Shown: in pieces, positions 46,793-59,324 of the stretch
Position numbering within the stretch: the first letter of the stretch is position 1
Layout of the letters: each line of letters starts with the position of its first letter
Origin: Brasenia schreberi
Taxonomy: Eukaryota; Streptophyta; Magnoliopsida; Nymphaeales; Cabombaceae
Reading direction: 5' to 3'
NCBI GenBank assembly: GCA_036023115.1
Contig: JAYKKT010000040.1
Coordinates: 4,558,501 to 4,622,500 of the forward strand
Length of the DNA: 64,000 nucleotides
The notes under the pieces: model-generated
Told to the model about the DNA's origin: nothing
The model's input: the letters and a program-made list of their open reading frames with translations, nothing else
Databases searched by the model: none
Program-made: the position numbers and the translations under genes

Positions 46793-49700
46793 ATGGGGAC
46801 GAAGAGGAAATGGACAGCCGACGGAGGCTCCAAAAACCATCAGGATGGAAAACGCTCCAAATCGACTCTATTCGTCACCAATTTTCCGTATTCGTTTTCT
46901 TCTTCAGATCTTGAAACGGCATTCTCTGACGTAGGTCCGGTAAGACGCTGCTTCATGGTCACAAATAAAGGGTCTAATGATAGCAGAGGCTTCGGGTTTG
47001 TGCAATTTGCCGTTTCGGACGACGCTTCTCGTGCCCTGCAGCTGAAGAACGGGACCCCGATAGGCGGAAGAAAAGTTAAAGTCGAGCTCGCGTTGCTTCG
47101 ACATCTCGAGCACAATGAACGTTCAGGGAAATCCAAGGGAGGCAAATCCGAGGGTAGTGAAAAAGGGAAGGATGATTTGACGGAAACCGAAGGAGTGAAA
47201 TTCGAACATGGTAGAAGTGATGACGAAAATTTTAGGAAAACTGAGGGAGCGAAATCTGAACTTGGTGAAGATAGGAAAGAAAACACTGGGAAAAACAAGA
47301 AAGCGAAATCTGAAGATGGTGGTAGTCGAAATGTGAGTTCTGCGGAAACCAAGCCTGCAAAATCTGAAGATGGTGGAAGTGTTAATGAAAATCATGCGAA
47401 GTCCAAGCTAGTAAATTCGAGAAAGTCTGGAAAGGCCAAAGGAGCCAAATTTGAGCACGATGAAAGCGGAAACATGAGTTCTGTGAAATCAAAGGAAGCT
47501 AAATGTGAAGATGGCGAAAGCGGAATAGGGTCAGAGATGCAGAGGGTGGCGAGGACTGTTGTCGTTGGTGGTTTAAATTCTAGTATATCTGAAGAAGTAT
47601 TTAATTCTGTGAAAGAAATAGATCCTACGGCCACCATTAATCTCTCTCTTCCTGAATCTGAGCTTCAACTTGGTGGACTTACCCGGGATGGCTGCACAAA
47701 AGAGGCCTGTAGCGTGCTCTTTTCTAGCGTTAGATTGGCTCGTCGCGCCGTCGAAATCTTACATCAGAAAGAGATGCAGGGAGCGAATCTGTGGGCGCGA
47801 CAATTAGGTGGGGAGGGCTCGAAAACTAAAAAATGGCGAGTTATCGTGCGAAATCTGCCTTTTGACGTTACTGCTGAAGAGGTAAAACGTTTATTTCAAA
47901 CTGCTGGTTTTGTGTGGAACATTCTTATTCCAATTTCGCTTCAGCAAGAACCCTCGAAGGGTTTTTGTTTTGTGACTTTCACTTGCAAAAAAGATACAGA
48001 GAATGCTATCACAAAGCTCAATGGTCAGAAGATTAGGAAGAGAGTGATTGCAGTAGATTGGGCGCTCCCGAAAAAAGTTTATGCTAGCACCAGAGAGTCA
48101 CTTGGTTATTCTGATGAAGACGACACTTCCTGTGAGGAAGACGACGAAGAAGAAATGGTTGACAAGGAAACAGATGTACTTCATGACCACCAGCCAGAAG
48201 GAAACGATTTCTCGAGTGAAATCAAGGTGGACGAGGCGGAAATCACGAGAAAAGTTCTTCATAACTTGATATCAGGATCTTTAGAAGGGGATAACGAAGC
48301 ACCAAATACCAATAGTTCAGGATCCCTTCTTCAAAACAAGGAGCTAGATCCAGAAGAAGTTAGTAAAAAGAGAAGAAAACTAGCTTCTGATGTGGAGAAG
48401 TCTCTCCCTAAGCAAGAAGATCATGATTTGGACAAGACCATCTTTATTACTAACCTCCCCTTTGGCATTGAGGAGCAAGAAGTCAAGCAGCATTTCTCGG
48501 CGTTCGGCAAAGTTCAATCCTATCTACCAGTCCTTCATAAAGTCACAGGTAGACCAAAAGGAACTGCATTTCTGAAATTTGAATCACCAGAAGGAGCGAA
48601 TGCTGCAGTTACTGCTGCAGACAATCTAAAAGGTGTTATTTTGAGAGGAAGGCAGTTGAGTGTGAAAATGGCTTTGAACAAGACACTAGCTAAGGAGAAG
48701 GAAGAAATGAAAAATGTGAAAGAGGAAAGAGACCACCGAAATCTTTGCCTTGCAAAGGAAGGCCTTATAGTTCGTGGGTCACCTGCTGCTATTGGTGTAT
48801 CCAATGAGGACATGACCAAGCGCGAATCATTGAGTAGAAAGAAGGCAGAGAAGCTTCAATCACCAAACTTTCATGTTTCAAGAACAAGATTGATAGTTTA
48901 TAATGTGCCAAAATTGATGACGGCCCCAGAACTCAAGAAGCTGTTTGTAGAAGCTGTCATTCAAAGAGCCACCAAGCAGAAGCCTATAATCAAGCAGGTT
49001 TCCCTTTCTCCTTGATCTTTCTTTAGTGAATACTGCCATGTAATTGATTTTTTTGATCAATTAGCCGGTTGTTTTTTGGTTGATTCTTGGATGTTTAGGT
49101 AAAAATCTTGAAAGATGAGAAGAAATCAGCTGCTGACACAAAACCAAGACAGCGAGGAGTTGCTTTTGTTGAGTTCTCTGAACATCAACATGCTCTCGTT
49201 GCATTGAGAGTCCTTAACAATAATCCAGGTATGTAAAGCATATCCTTTATAGCATAAAACTGTCAGAAAATATTATTTAAGGAGAATATTTCCAGTTCAG
49301 AACAATTGAACTTCGATTCTGGCATTTTCATATGTTTTCTGCTTTTGGTCACTGGTTCTTTCAGAAACTTTTGGTCCTGAGCGTAGACCCATAGTTGAAT
49401 TTGCGGTGGAAAACATCCATGTAGTGAAAAGGAGGACACAAATGGCAAACACCCAGAAGGAAAAGCAAGAAAATATCCAGCATCCGATCACGGAGAACCG
49501 CCCAGGACAGAACCCTAAGTTGAACCGTAAAACCCAAAAAATGGTAGGCAAGAAGGGCGCAGCTAAGGTGCTTAATGTTGGCGAACGGGAAGCAAACGAA
49601 GGGACTTCAGTTACGAAAGAAGAGCCCAAAACAAATGGCAAAAGATCAAAAGGTGGAATGGCTAAAAGCAGACGCGTAAAAGGAAGAGTCCATCAGGAAG

Positions 49701-49939
49701 AGGGAAAGCATATTGGTATAGGTTCAGAGGCACAGGGAAAAAGGATAATGAAGAGGAAGCATGAGGATGATGTTCTATCTGAACAAAGTAAGAAAAAAGC
49801 AGCAGAGCATAAGAAAGAAAATCAACCAGAATTAGCAGATAAACTTGATAGATTGATTGCACAGTATCGCACAAAAATATCTGGAAAGAGCAATGATAGA
49901 AAGCAGAGCAATGGGGAGACTAAGAGGTGGTTCCAGTGA
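46793..49939 (+). CDS. RBM28: RBM28/Nop4-like nucleolar protein with several RRMs
   Basis: Three exons: 46793-48997, 49099-49228, 49365-49939; 969 residues. Homologues act in the nucleolus in 60S ribosome-subunit assembly. RRM1 at residues ~24-100 (LFVTNFPYSF; RGFGFVQF), a charged repeat-rich linker ~105-245, a degenerate RRM2 ~252-340 (TVVVGGLNSS), RRM3 ~347-427 (VIVRNLPFDV; KGFCFVTF), an acidic stretch ~445-465 (EEDDEEEM), RRM4 ~546-625 (IFITNLPFGI; GTAFLKF), and RRM5 ~698-795 split by introns (LIVYNVPKLM; RGVAFVEF). The basic C-terminus contains ADKLDRLIAQYR and ends RWFQ, a feature shared with plant RBM28-like proteins. The ATG follows a CT-rich leader. Codons are even and no frame problem is seen. 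Name assigned by homology from memory. Confidence 0.92.
47107..47530 (+). repeat. Degenerate repeats coding the RBM28-like linker
   Basis: About seven diverged units of roughly 60-66 bp code for K-x-K-x-A-K-S/F-E-x-G-x-S-type segments (for example AKSEDGGSRN, AKSEDGGSVNE, AKFEHDESGN, AKCEDGESG). Reading frame is kept across all units, so repeat-number changes would be tolerated. Confidence 0.75.
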
Positions 49940-49974
49940 GCAGTGACCCAAGCTGTCCCACACCTGTAAGTACT

Positions 49975-51480
49975 CTAAATAATGTGATTACTTGTGCGAG
50001 GATGCATGATAACACATATGATCAATAATTAGAAAAATGCTTAGGTGGTGACACTTTTATGTTCTCTTTATGTTTGTTTCTTTTTCCATGATATGGAGGT
50101 ACCACGGGCCCAAAGTATCTTTGTTTGTAATTCGACTCATTCTCCACAAGATATGCGAAATATATGAATATGTTCGTTCCTTGAATTAGCTCTCTTAACC
50201 ATGCATCTTTATTCAACAACAACAACAACTAAGCCTTTTCCCATACTAGATGGGGTTGACTATACTAGATGAGGTCGGCTACATGGATTCCTTATTTCCA
50301 CGTAACCCTATCATGTGTCATCCTAGCAGTTAACTCGATATAAACTAGATCATTCTTTATTGTTTCTTTCCAACACTTTTGTGGTTGTCCTCTTCCTCTT
50401 TTAACATTTTCACAATCTAGTTTTTCATATCTTCTTACGGGAGCATCATTGGGTTGTCCTTTTAATCCTCCAAACCATCTTAAACGATTTTCTCTTATTT
50501 TATCCTTTAATGGTGTTACCTCCAATTTTTTCTAATAACCTCAATATGTATATGGTCTTTACTTGTGTGATCTCAACATGTTGAGGATTAATTGTCTAAT
50601 TGTTACTCTATAATATTTACCTTCCAACTTTAACGGTATCTTCTTATCACATAGAATACCTAATACCCCTCTCCATTTTAACCAACCGGCATTAATTTTA
50701 TACATAACATCTCTATCAATTTTGTTTATCACTTTCAAAAATTGATCCTAGGTATTTAAAACTTTCCTTGTGAAAGATGCAATGTATGTCAATCTTAATT
50801 CCTATGTCCTCTTAAATACCATTTCATATATTATGTCTTTGTTCTACTAAGTCGGAAGTCTTTACTTTCTAGCGTTTATCTCTATAGTTCTAATTTCCTA
50901 TTTACTTTTTCCTTAGACTCTTCCACTAATATAATGTCATCTCTAAATTGTACTTCATCTTGAATATGTTTTGTTAACTCATCAATGACCAATATAAATA
51001 AATATGAACTTAAAGTACAAAAGTATCTTCATTCAATGTACAAAAATATCTTAATATATGACTATAATCTCATCTATCATAAACTAACTCGATTCATATA
51101 ACTGTGCCGCTTTTACCATTTGTTGATACATGTACCATATAAAGGATGGTATTGTAACGTTAATGGCATAAGGAAATGCAGTCTGTAGTTTCCCCGATGT
51201 GTTTTTCTAATTCTCATGATCCCTGAAATCCTGAGATGTCAAATGCTGCCTTTCTACTTCTCTTCTGTATCTCAAATTTTGTCAAAATAATGTCAGGATA
51301 TTAAAAGTGCTCTGATTTAAATTCCTAATCTTTCTTGGGATGACATTTCCACATCGGTGGTTGCCTATGTGCAGCGTCAGGCCGTGGAGGACTTCTATTA
51401 TGCTAGAGGGGAACTGCTCGAGTTCAATCTACCAAGTGGCAGGGAGTTAGCCAAAGTTGCTGGAAGCACCAAATCTTGAG
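49975..51480 (+). other. Probable 3'-UTR intron and terminal exon of the RBM28-like gene
   Basis: A donor-like CCTGTAAGT at about 49966-49975 follows the stop codon, and an acceptor-like TTGCCTATGTGCAG ends at about 51374. The sequence after it has balanced composition and an open 34-codon run (RQAVEDFYYARGELLEFNLP..) to a stop near 51480. The intron would carry the RTE insertion at 50217. Transcript data are needed to decide between a 3'-UTR exon and an alternative coding end. Confidence 0.35.
50217..51024 (-). mobile_element. RTE LINE, 5'-truncated, with 12-bp TSD
   Basis: It starts (plus-strand left) with CAACAACAACAACTAAGCC and GATGGGGTTGACTAT. ATCTTTATTCAA at 50205-50216 and ATCTTCATTCAA at 51025-51036 (one mismatch) bracket an 808-bp insertion. 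The decayed C-terminal coding part (LRWFGGLKGQ, 50525-50292, minus) is visible. Confidence 0.83.
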
Positions 51481-52440
51481 GACGCGCAAGCGAGTGTTGG
51501 AGCATAAAATTTGCCAGCGATGAGCTACCAATTCACTCAAAGCTTGTGGGTACAATTTCGTTTGAATAATTCGCATAAAATAAAATCTCATCAAAAGAAT
51601 TAATATTTGGGTTTTGGAGCTGGGCAGAGGAGGCCATCTTTAATGGATTTTTGCTGCATGTAATCATTAGGATAGATCAGTGAACTGTCCGTTATTCCTT
51701 TTGGTTGTAACCATCCAAAATTTTTGACTATATAGAGATCTGGTTTTAAATTGTGCTTTCTATCAAAGTACTTTGTCGCTGAAGGATAATGATACCGACA
51801 TGATGGAGGATTACCCTCAAAAGTTGTTTGAACTTGATGATGTTTCTCCATAGAGGAACTCACTTCGGGAATTTCATGGACTATACTGGTATTCTATGTG
51901 CATCTGTGAGCTGCCAGTTTGCCGGTTCTCTTTCACCCTTTACTATTGCAAGTTAAGTGGCTCATTTTGTTTTGCCAGTGCAGAAATTACACTGGTAAAG
52001 TCCTAGATTTTGCTTTAGGTGTGACGGATTGCTGGTTCAGTAGTGTATTCTCTGTAGATAACCGTGTTTTATTTACACTTCTCTCGTGATATTTACCAAT
52101 TAACCAGCTAGCTCTAGATAAATCTAGCTGGTAAGGTAATATTTCACAAAGTTAGATCTGTAAAGCCGACTACGTGTGATGTAATGGCTTAGAAGCAACT
52201 AGGTGGTAATATAGAGTTCGCTGCTTCCACTTTTCCCACACTAGCTCTAAGCTCAGAGTCCATCTCACCGATCTTCTTGTCGACTCTTTGCTCTTTAATC
52301 AGGTAAAAGTATCACGATAAATTAGAAATACTTCTGTCCAGAAAACCTTTTGAAGATGCCACGGTAAATTAGAAAAAAATGTTTATGAGAAGATGAATTT
52401 TACCATCAAAATGCGGATGGGAGTCATGCCCGTCTCAGTT
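51481..52440. other. Intergenic, no gene recognised
   Basis: It contains an unassigned 87-codon minus-strand frame (51600-51863) without recognisable domains. An inverted pair around TAGCTAGA/TCTAGCTGG occurs near 52110. Likely 3' flank of the RBM28-like gene. Confidence 0.45.
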
Positions 52441-54761
52441 TTTTTCCCCTTTTATTTTTGATGTCTGGAATTGTCACAACGAATGCCTTTTTTCATAGTA
52501 AATCAAAGAAGTCGCTTTCCTCGTCTCTTTGACCCGCCATCAAGTACGTGGCATGTTCAATCTAGGGTATTTGGATGTGTTTGCTATGTGCATATTCACT
52601 CTCATATGAGAGACAAACTCAATCTCAAATCTATTATGTATTTGTTGGTACTCTCATTTCAAAAAGGATATCGTTGTTATTCTCCATCACTCATTGTTGG
52701 TATATGTTTCTTGATGTTACTTTCTTTGAAGAAACACTATATTTTACCTTTTCAATTGAACCAAATGTGGTCTACATGAGGTTTTACACATTCCTATTTT
52801 AGGTCCACCTACGAGGTCTCCAACGGCTTTGTACGAGGTGCCTTGCCTAGATTCACCTCAACGTCCCTTCATTACCTATCGGCGTCGACCACGGGATACC
52901 ATTCTGTACTCGAGATAGCCGTGAGGCATCCTAGTGAATCATGTCCTACTCCAATGCCTCCACCTACCTACGGACCTCTCAGTCTGTCACATCGCGATCT
53001 TCTATTGCTCTTCGCCAAAGGTATTTGATCTACTCGAAATCCTCATCCAATCTATAATTTCTTGAGTTTTCATCGTTTATCTCCATCATATTATGCTTTT
53101 GTGTCTTCTTTGTCCTCTGTTTCAATTCCCTAAAAATACCGGTGAGGCACTCGGTCATCCGGGTTGGAGGCAAGCCATGATTGATGAGATGCTTTCCTTT
53201 AAGCACGGTGGTACGTGGACTTCGAGGTCCACTGCTCCTCGGGAAAACATTGTTGGTTGTGCCTCCTGGAAAATTATTATTGGTTGTCGATGGGTGTATG
53301 CCATCGTTGGGCGGCGGCGAATGGTAACATTGATCGTCTTAAAGCTCGACTCGTTGCCAAGGGCTATACTCGGGATATATGGTCTTGATTACGGTGATAC
53401 CTTCTCTCCTAGGTTGCTAAAATTGCCTCCTCTGTTCGTTTATTTCTAGCCATGGCAATACATTTGGTCGATTGGCCATTATATCGAGTTAAACATTAAA
53501 AATGCCTTTATTTATGGTGACCTGAAAAGAAGAAATCTATATGGAGCAACCACTCAATTTTTGTTGCTCGGGAAGTCAGGATTAGTGTGCAAGTACGACG
53601 ATCTCTCTATAGGCTAAAAACAGTCTCCCACAATGCTCATGGTTCGGGTAGTTTTGGAATACTTTGCATTGTTAGAAGTTTGGTATGACACGAAGTGAAG
53701 CTTCGATCATTCGGTCTTTATCAATATTCTTCACTTGGCCGATGTATTTGTTGGTAGTTTATGTGGATGATATAGTGTTATTATCGGCAAGCAATGATAA
53801 TGAGAAGATATCTCGATTGAAGGAACATCGTGTAGCCACTTTCGGACTAATGACTTAGGTGAACTCAAATACTTCCTTAATATTGAGATTGTTCGATGCC
53901 TAGGAGTAGTATTCTTTGTCTCACAAAGGAAGTATGCTTTAGATATATTGGAAGAAATTGGTATGTTGGATTATAAGCCTATTGATAGTCTTATGGACCC
54001 TAACAACAAACTATTTATCGGATCAAGGAGAACCTTATCAAGACCCTGGTAGATCTGCAGAAAGGCTTGTAGGGAAGCTAAAAACTATCTCAGCTATTAC
54101 CAGACTTGATATTTCTTTTAGGTGAGTGTGGTAAGTCAATTTATGCGATCTCCACATAATGGTCATTGGGATCTACTTGTTGCGGCAATTTTTGAGGTAT
54201 ATTAAGAAGGCCCCAGAGACAAGGGATGTTGTATTAAGATAAAGGGAACATTCAAATTGTAGTATACTCTTATGCAGATTGGGGGCAAGTTCACCTATTG
54301 ATCGGCCTACCTGCGCCCGGCCCGTATTGTGTATTGTTGGTGGCAATTTAGTGTCCTAGAAGAGTAAGAAGCGAATGAATGGTGTTGCTCGATCTAGTGT
54401 AGAAGGGCGAATATTGATCTATGGCGTACATGACTACTTGTGAGCTAATTTGGGTAAAATAATTGCTTCAAGAATTGAAGTTGGGAAGTATTGAACAAAT
54501 GAAGTTATCTTGTGATAATCAAGGCGCACTTACACATAGCATCAAATCCTATATTTCATGAGAGAACAAAACATATAAAAATGGATTGTCACTTTGTTCG
54601 AGAGAAAGGTGCTTTCCAAGGAGATTATCCTTGAATTTGTTAACTCAAGTGATCAAGCGGCTAGACATCTTCACTGAGAAGTCTCTCGTGGTCCTCGAAT
54701 TCGATATATTTGTAACAAGTTTGGTGCATATGATTTATATGCTCGAAGCTTGAGGGAGAGT
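52440..54761 (+). pseudogene. Copia Pol relic A
   Basis: Plus-strand order: integrase end (RVFGCVCYVHIHSHMRDKLN, then after a frame change VTFFEETLYF), reverse transcriptase start (HPGWRQAMIDEMLSF, GCRWVYAI, GLDYGDTFSP), the catalytic region VYVDDIVLLSASNDNEKI at about 53755, and RNase H remnants ([13 protein letters not shown] near 54510). Many stops and frameshifts; Gag and 5' LTR are absent. It ends in the purine tract GCTTGAGGGAGAG before the LTR at 54762. Confidence 0.8.
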
Positions 54762-54963
54762 GTTGACAGGATTAGGTGGATGCAGTCAAAGTCTATAATT
54801 GCCTATAACCAACTGTAATATTTTTAAGAGTTCCTTTATTCTCAACTCATTAATGACATATTTGTAATATGCCTTATGCTGAATGTATTTAAGTCTCTTA
54901 GGGCCTCAACTCTAGAGACAACAAAATTAATAAGAGAAAGAAAGGAGCTAATGCTACAACACA
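54762..54963 (+). repeat. Copia 3' LTR of relic A
   Basis: It starts TGTTGACAGGATTAGG right after the purine tract and ends near CTAATGCTACA. The 5' partner is not in the window. The right end is approximate. Confidence 0.5.
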
Positions 54964-55489
54964 AGAGGTAGATTGACAACTTATAATTCTACTCAATGAT
55001 GTGTGTAATCAAGTATGATTGTTGTGAAATTAACACAAAGTGCTTATATTTTATTTAAAATTACAAGACTCAGCCAGTAGAGGCGTTGAAACGTTTGGAG
55101 CATTTTGAGGAAAGGACTTTGACTTCCATTGTGATATGGTAGGATTAGATAGGTTATTTATAGGTTGACTTTTCTTTTCATTGTACCATTGCTTGTTGGA
55201 TCTTAATTTTATATAAATAAATGAACTTCGATTTGTTATTTGTTACAGAAATTGTTAGGTCTACCTTATGCAGAGGAGAGAAGTCCCTTCAACGAAAAAA
55301 ATTAAACGAACTTTATGATGGCAGAAACTAGAATGAAGGGATTTATATCATGCTCAAGCTTTTTGAAATTGCAGAAGCTTTTAATTTTTCTAATGGAGTT
55401 CCAATTTTTTTATATGCAGAGATAGTTTTTACCTTTAGTCTATTTGATAAATAGATTGCATTCAAAGCTCTTGAAGAACATTTGACAAG

Positions 55490-56470
55490 TTGAAAAACTT
55501 TTTTTGTGTTCCTCCAAATTACAAACTTTTGAGAGTGTTTGGTTGTCAACGTTTTGTGTTCATAGATAATAATAAAATGTTATCTTTTCGAGTTGTGTTT
55601 TCATCGGTTATGGTATTGATGGAAAAGGTTCAAACAACATACTTTAATTTTACAAGAATGTTAGGTTCATCGAGAATAATTTATTTTATAAAGTTGATCA
55701 TGTTGAATCACGTGATTATCTTATTATTATGTTGGATATCCTTGAAGATTTTTATTAGGATGAAAATCCTGATACTGAAGGTAATGATGGAGATGGTGAC
55801 AATGATGATAATGAATTACTCCAACCAACTGTTCAAGAAAGTCCACTTAATTCCTTTGGACAAGCACTATGTCAGGCGCAAGACAGACTCAAATCTAAAC
55901 GTTACTAGGACCTCGGGTAGAGTGTCTAAGCCTCCCTCTCATTTTATATAATATGAGACTTTTGCTCCACAACATAAAATTGTGGACCTCCATAAATTGT
56001 CATGTGAACCCAAAAGTTTCTCTCAAGCCAAACATTCGAAGATTTGGTTGACCACTGTAGGAAAAGAATTAGAAGCATTGAATGGAGCTAAAACTTCTGA
56101 AGCAGTCTCTCAACCTAAGGGTAAGGAACTCATTAGCGGTAGGTGGATATATAGAATCAAAACCAAATATTATGGATCCGTGGGTGGATAAAAAGAGACA
56201 TTTGTAGCCAAAGGTTATAGTCAAGAACACAAAATAAATTGTAAAGAGACATTTGCTTTAGTTGCTTCGGTGACCAATTTTAAAATTCTCATTATTGTTA
56301 GTGCTGTAAGAGGTTACAATATTTATTAAATAAGTGTCAAGAATATTTTCTTGAATGATTGGTTGCATGAAAAAGTCTATAAGGAGCTCCCACTGGGACT
56401 TATGTCCCAAAAGGTAGTTGTTGTTATTGGTGAGACAGACCAAACCTCAATTCTTCTTGGACCTCAAAAG
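55490..56470 (+). pseudogene. Copia Pol relic B
   Basis: An integrase-RT junction fragment: LRVFGCQRFVFIDN, a region of Asp/Asn-rich linker, then KIWLTTVGKELEALNGA and SGRWIYRIKTKYYGS (RT start) and a decayed AFLNGDLHEEV equivalent at about 56350 (IFLNDWLHEKVYKELPLGL). Broken by stops. Distinct from relic A in sequence. Confidence 0.75.
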
Positions 56471-56559
56471 ACAAAATAAAGAAACTAGAAATGCAATTGA
56501 AAGAGAAGACATTGTCTCTTGTGTGATGTGTTGTACCATTTCTTATAAAATATAACATA

Positions 56560-59310
56560 TGAATATGCATTACTTGATTTCAAAGCTTTCTTTCACATGA
56601 TGTGCGATGAAATTTTTTTAGCAAATTACATAAGAAAACCTTTTGATTCATTTCTTTTTGCTACCGATGAAACAAAATTGAAAGTTGATAAATGAGTCAT
56701 CTTGAAAATAAAGTGTTTTTGGTTTTGAAAGTTATTTTAGTTTCAAAATTGTGCTTGAACTTATTCTCAGTATCACAAATTTTGTATAATGGGTGTTTTT
56801 TCCTTTTCATCTAAAGGTTACAATAGATAGGATCACCTCTCGAGCAAAGTGATTTGATGCAACCATAGAGAAGGCAACCTATATGTATGGACAATTTGCA
56901 TATTCAAAATTTTGGTCATTGATTTATCAAATGATGTATTTTTGTGGCACAAAAGACTTCGATACGTAAATATCTAAAAGTTGAATGAATGTTCTTTTGA
57001 AATAAAAAAATATTGAGAACTTTTATAAAGAATATACTCTTGGAAAAATGAAACATCTATTTTTTTCTAATAAAGTTTATGTAAAAACCTTTTGAACTTG
57101 TGTCTATGATGTTTGGGGTCCCACAATTGTCATGTCGAATGCAAGAGTCTTAATTATGTAATCTTAGTTGATGACTTTACTCTATATATACATCGATATA
57201 TCTACTCAAAAGTAAGTCTGAGCTTTTTAGAAATTTTGTTATTTTCTAGTCACAAACCAGTTTGATACCAAAGCTAAAAATTTTAGATTTGATTTTGGAG
57301 GAGAGTTGGCCTCGAATGAATTTAAAACATATCTTGAGAAACATGGTATTTCACACAAAAAATCTTATGCAAAGAAACCTCAACAAAATGGTATTGTTGA
57401 GTGCAGGCATCAACACATTGTGGAAACTACTAGAATTTTGTTAGTATCTAATAGAGTTCCCAAAACCTTTTGGGTTCATGCTGCGATGACATCTATCTAC
57501 TTTATAAATTAGATGTCATCCTTTGTTTTGAAAAATCTTCTACTTATTGAAAAATTGTTTAAAATTATTTCCAATTATCTTTGTTTAAGGGTTTTTGGGT
57601 GTAAATATTTTATTTTTTCAAATAAAGGTGAAAAACTTTCTCCTTAAGCTATTGAATGTGTTTATATAGGATATGGTATTTAAAGAAAGGGTTGTAGGTG
57701 TTATGATCTTAAGAACAACAAACTTTATGTTTCAAAAGATAGTTCACTTTGTTGAGGATGAATTCTATTTTGAAAATGATAGTTCAGGCCTTATTGATGG
57801 CTCTAGGTACTCCTTGGTTCATGCTCTTGAAGACAACAAAAATCAAGAATACTATACGAGAATCAAACCACTGACAATCAAGACATGTACTTGAGAAACA
57901 TTGTATCTCTACATATAGATTTGTCTTTTGTAAAACTTTCTCACCATAACTTAGAGCACTTTTGACCATGATTTCAATCAATAGGAAACCTAGGACATTC
58001 ACCCAAACATCTTAGGATTGGCTTGACCTGATGAAGAGTGGAATTAGATGCTTTGGTCAAAGCACAAACATGGGAAGTATTTGTTCATCTTGAAACCAAA
58101 AAGACTAGGATTTAGACACACTGGAACAAATAAAGACAAATAATGATGGTGTTACAGAGAGGTATAAAGCCTACTAGTTGGAAAAGGATACTTCTAAAAG
58201 TACATAATAGATTATGAAGAAACATTTGTTCCTCTAGAAAGAATGACTATTGTTAGGACTCTTATAGTTATTAGTTCCATTAGGAATAGGGATTTCTTTG
58301 AAATAGATATTAAAAATGCTTTCTTAAATGGATGGTTGAGAGAGAAGGTTTACATGGAACATTCTCACGATTTGTTATTCCCGAAAATCATGTTCTTCAT
58401 CTAAAAACAGCTTAGTATAGTCTTAAACAAGCCCATAAAGCTTGGTTTGACAAAATAAATGATGTTATAGTTAATCATGTACTTACTACTTATTATACTA
58501 ACATTACTTTGTTTATAAGAAAATAAGTTGTAGGTATTGTAGTATTATTACTATATATAAATGACAACCATTATAGGTTGGTGACGACATACAAATACAA
58601 CCTATTAAGTAGGATTTTAGCAGAGAATTTCAAATGATGGATCTTGGTCACCGATGATATTTTCTTGGTCTTGAGGTAACACGTATTGCTAGACTTATTT
58701 TTCAACTCAAACAAAATTTGATAATGATGTTATTATTAGATCTTGACTAATAGATACCAAGTTAGTTGAGATTGGAGGTTCTTAACCAAAAGATGAGAAA
58801 ACTATTAAATGATCTCACACCTTATTGTCAGATGATTAGTGCATTGACCTCCTAACATCACACACCAGAAAATAGTAAAATGTGTGAGAACCTTGTTAGA
58901 AAGAGAGTCTTCTCACCCTCTTCATCGTTACTTAATTTAATTACTTACAGTGGCGTGGATTGGGATGGTGATATTAATGATAGGCACTTAACAATTAGAT
59001 ATTGTATTTTTCTTAGTGATTTTCTTATCTTATGGAGGTGTAAAAAGCAACAAAAAGTCTCTTCTATGAAATGAAGCTGAATATAACCATGGCTAATACC
59101 ACTATAGAGTTAAGTTGGTTGGAAAGACTTGTTTTGGATCTAGATGTGAGCCTTAATATATTGTCATTATGTACTCTGACAACAAAAGTGTTATGTACAT
59201 GATTAACAATATCTTTTACAAACGAATGAAGCATATTGAGACGAGATGTTACTATCTTTAAGAGGAACATATGTAAGGAAATCTAGCCCTTCAATTTGTG
59301 CACTCTGAGT
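56560..59310 (+). pseudogene. Copia Pol relic C
   Basis: It runs from the protease/GAG-pre-integrase stretch (FHMMCDEIFLANYIRKPFDS at ~56590, similar to the relic at 3093), through integrase (SNEFKTYLEKHGISHKKSYA, PQQNGIVECRHQHIVETTRI, 57306-57512; LRVFGCKYFIFSNKGEKL, ~57580), to RT (EIDIKNAFLNGWLREKVYME, ~58300) and an RNase H remnant (TTIELSWLERLVLDLDVSL, ~59100). Full of stops. An RTE LINE follows directly at 59325. Confidence 0.78.
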
Positions 59311-59324
59311 ATCAACTTGGAGAT

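Noticed and set aside
51600..51863. 87-residue minus-strand frame downstream of the RBM28-like gene
   Set aside because: No start context, promoter or domain; likely chance in the 3' flank.
53755..53800. Intact reverse transcriptase because the YVDD box is preserved
   Set aside because: The surrounding frame is interrupted by stops and frameshifts on both sides; the motif is a surviving island.
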